Shown here piece after piece: positions 63,238 to 64,000 of a DNA stretch of 64,000 nucleotides; within the stretch, counting starts at the first letter, position 1; the number at the start of each line of letters is the position of its first letter. The DNA comes from Allomuricauda ruestringensis DSM 13258 (lineage in GTDB: Bacteria > Bacteroidota > Bacteroidia > Flavobacteriales > Flavobacteriaceae). Location: NCBI RefSeq assembly GCF_000224085.1, contig NC_015945.1:1003501-1067500 (forward strand), read 5' to 3'. Under the pieces are notes generated by a model, which made no database searches, was not told the DNA's origin, and saw only the letters and a list, made by a program, of their open reading frames with translations. The position numbers and the translations under genes are program-made.

Positions 63238-64000
63238 ATGGAAAACTTTGAGACCATACTTGATCAAATTCCCATTAGGCACGACCTTGCATCACACATT
63301 ATGCTTTTGGGCATTGTTCAAGGTTTTTTCTTGGCCCTAGTTATTTTTTTGAGGGCTAAACGGAAATCGGCCATCAATTTGTTTGGTTGGTCACTTTTGA
63401 TACAATGCCTGGTTTTTTTGGATGTCTACCTCTGTTACACTGGTCTTATCAAACATATAATCCGCCTGAATGATTCTACCGAATTTTTAGTGCTCCTCAT
63501 CACCCCTACTCTTTATTTTTTCCTGTATACTTTATTGGAACGAAAACCCATCACCCTAAAAAAGCATTGGCCACATTTTGTCTTGCCCGTATTGTATGCC
63601 GTTTCACAAGTCAACTATTATTTGGGTCCCATTGAGGTAAAACTCAACGCCTACTTGGGAGCTTACCACCGAGATCTGGGCTTTGTGGACATTCCTGGAA
63701 ACATGAATTATTCCTACCACTTCATCAAAGATCAGTTTAGGTGGTTGGTGCTTTTCAGTTTTGCATTTTACTTGGTGCTGTCCCTTTTATTGGTGATAAA
63801 AACTAGAAAACGGGGGTGGACGTCGCCCAAAAACATAAAAGTGGACAAGTATATTTTTTCTAGGAACACGGTTGCTTTTTTTATGGTGCTGATGCTGACC
63901 CTACTTTTCATTTTTCTAAATTACGAGGACGATGGTGGCGATCATTTTATTGGTATCGTGCAAACGGTCACCATTTTCATCACTTCCTTTTTTATTCTGT
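63238..64000 (+). CDS. Polytopic membrane protein, 5' part (probably an AraC-type membrane regulator)
   Basis: The frame opens with ATG at 63238, 2 bp after the LpxH-like stop, and runs off the right edge with no stop (254 codons seen). At least seven hydrophobic segments are visible, starting IMLLGIVQGFFLALVIFLRA and ending TVTIFITSFFIL. In Flavobacteriia, N-terminal bundles that begin with GxxQGxFLALxLF are often followed by a C-terminal AraC-type helix-turn-helix; that part would lie outside the window, so the name is an inference. The tight spacing suggests co-transcription with the phosphoesterase. Confidence 0.7.
   Translation, partial: MENFETILDQIPIRHDLASHIMLLGIVQGFFLALVIFLRAKRKSAINLFGWSLLIQCLVFLDVYLCYTGLIKHIIRLNDSTEFLVLLITPTLYFFLYTLLERKPITLKKHWPHFVLPVLYAVSQVNYYLGPIEVKLNAYLGAYHRDLGFVDIPGNMNYSYHFIKDQFRWLVLFSFAFYLVLSLLLVIKTRKRGWTSPKNIKVDKYIFSRNTVAFFMVLMLTLLFIFLNYEDDGGDHFIGIVQTVTIFITSFFIL

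Noticed and set aside
1..64000. tRNA, rRNA, insertion sequences, integrases and phage genes
   Set aside because: I looked for these on both strands and saw none that I could support.

Overview
The window looks like chromosomal DNA of a marine member of the Flavobacteriaceae (Bacteroidota), probably near Muricauda/Flagellimonas/Maribacter; the genus is a guess. The evidence is a SusC/SusD pair, many Bacteroidota-type lipoproteins, arginine synthesis through an N-acylornithine carbamoyltransferase, the mevalonate branch (mvaD, mevalonate kinase, UbiA), TTTG/TAnnTTTG promoters, and intergenic hairpin repeats typical of this group. I see no rRNA, tRNA, CRISPR array, transposase or prophage.

Layout. 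1-2584: a flavin oxidoreductase (cut by the left edge) and a membrane ferredoxin of the NapH type. 2585-2876: a 129-bp nested inverted-repeat element. 2877-6412: three coupled glycosyltransferases (DPM1-like, cellulose-synthase-like, GT-C). 6459-16723: an arginine operon (GNAT, argG, argC, proC, argD, argF', an SDR, argB, argE, argH). It is preceded by a previously hidden 27-codon ORF that ends in four consecutive Arg codons and is a strong candidate arginine-sensing leader peptide. 16873-21224: an AT-rich orphan gene, a DUF5694 protein and a DUF5916 barrel protein. 21321-21888: a YefM-YoeB toxin-antitoxin module with a promoter and two TGTACA operator cores 12 bp apart. 21973-25953 (minus): rRNA pseudouridine synthase, UbiA prenyltransferase, mevalonate kinase, diphosphomevalonate decarboxylase. 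26048-31402: TspO, DUF1697, glpK, glpF, a YhiN-type flavoprotein and GDPD. 31450-34372 (minus): GH13 amylase lipoprotein and a LacI regulator that starts with TTG. 34373-34729: regulatory region with a LacI-like dyad. 34730-52614: susC, susD, a terminator, then three giant tandem FG-GAP/ASPIC lipoproteins, a vanadium-haloperoxidase-family lipoprotein, an SRPBCC/GyrI-like protein and a propeller-like lipoprotein, all tightly coupled. 52773-54860: recQ. 54882-64000: a lipoprotein fusing a metallophosphatase, an atypical-kinase-like region and an outer-membrane barrel; an HD-Pycsar-effector (PycTM) fusion; a GAF protein; an LpxH-like phosphoesterase; and the start of a polytopic membrane protein.

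How the parts fit. The arginine operon holds every step from N-acylglutamate to arginine plus a candidate first enzyme (GNAT). Its non-overlapping junctions carry REP-like hairpins, while the core argD-argF'-SDR-argB-argE is translationally coupled. The minus-strand lacI-GH13-GDPD-YhiN set and the divergent susCD operon form a small glucan/glycerophosphodiester uptake locus beside glpK-glpF. The VCBS-haloperoxidase block is the least understood multi-gene unit. The most interesting single items are the Arg leader, the metallophosphatase/kinase-like/barrel fusion, the HD-PycTM fusion without a cyclase, and Ser at the acyl-specificity position of ArgF'.
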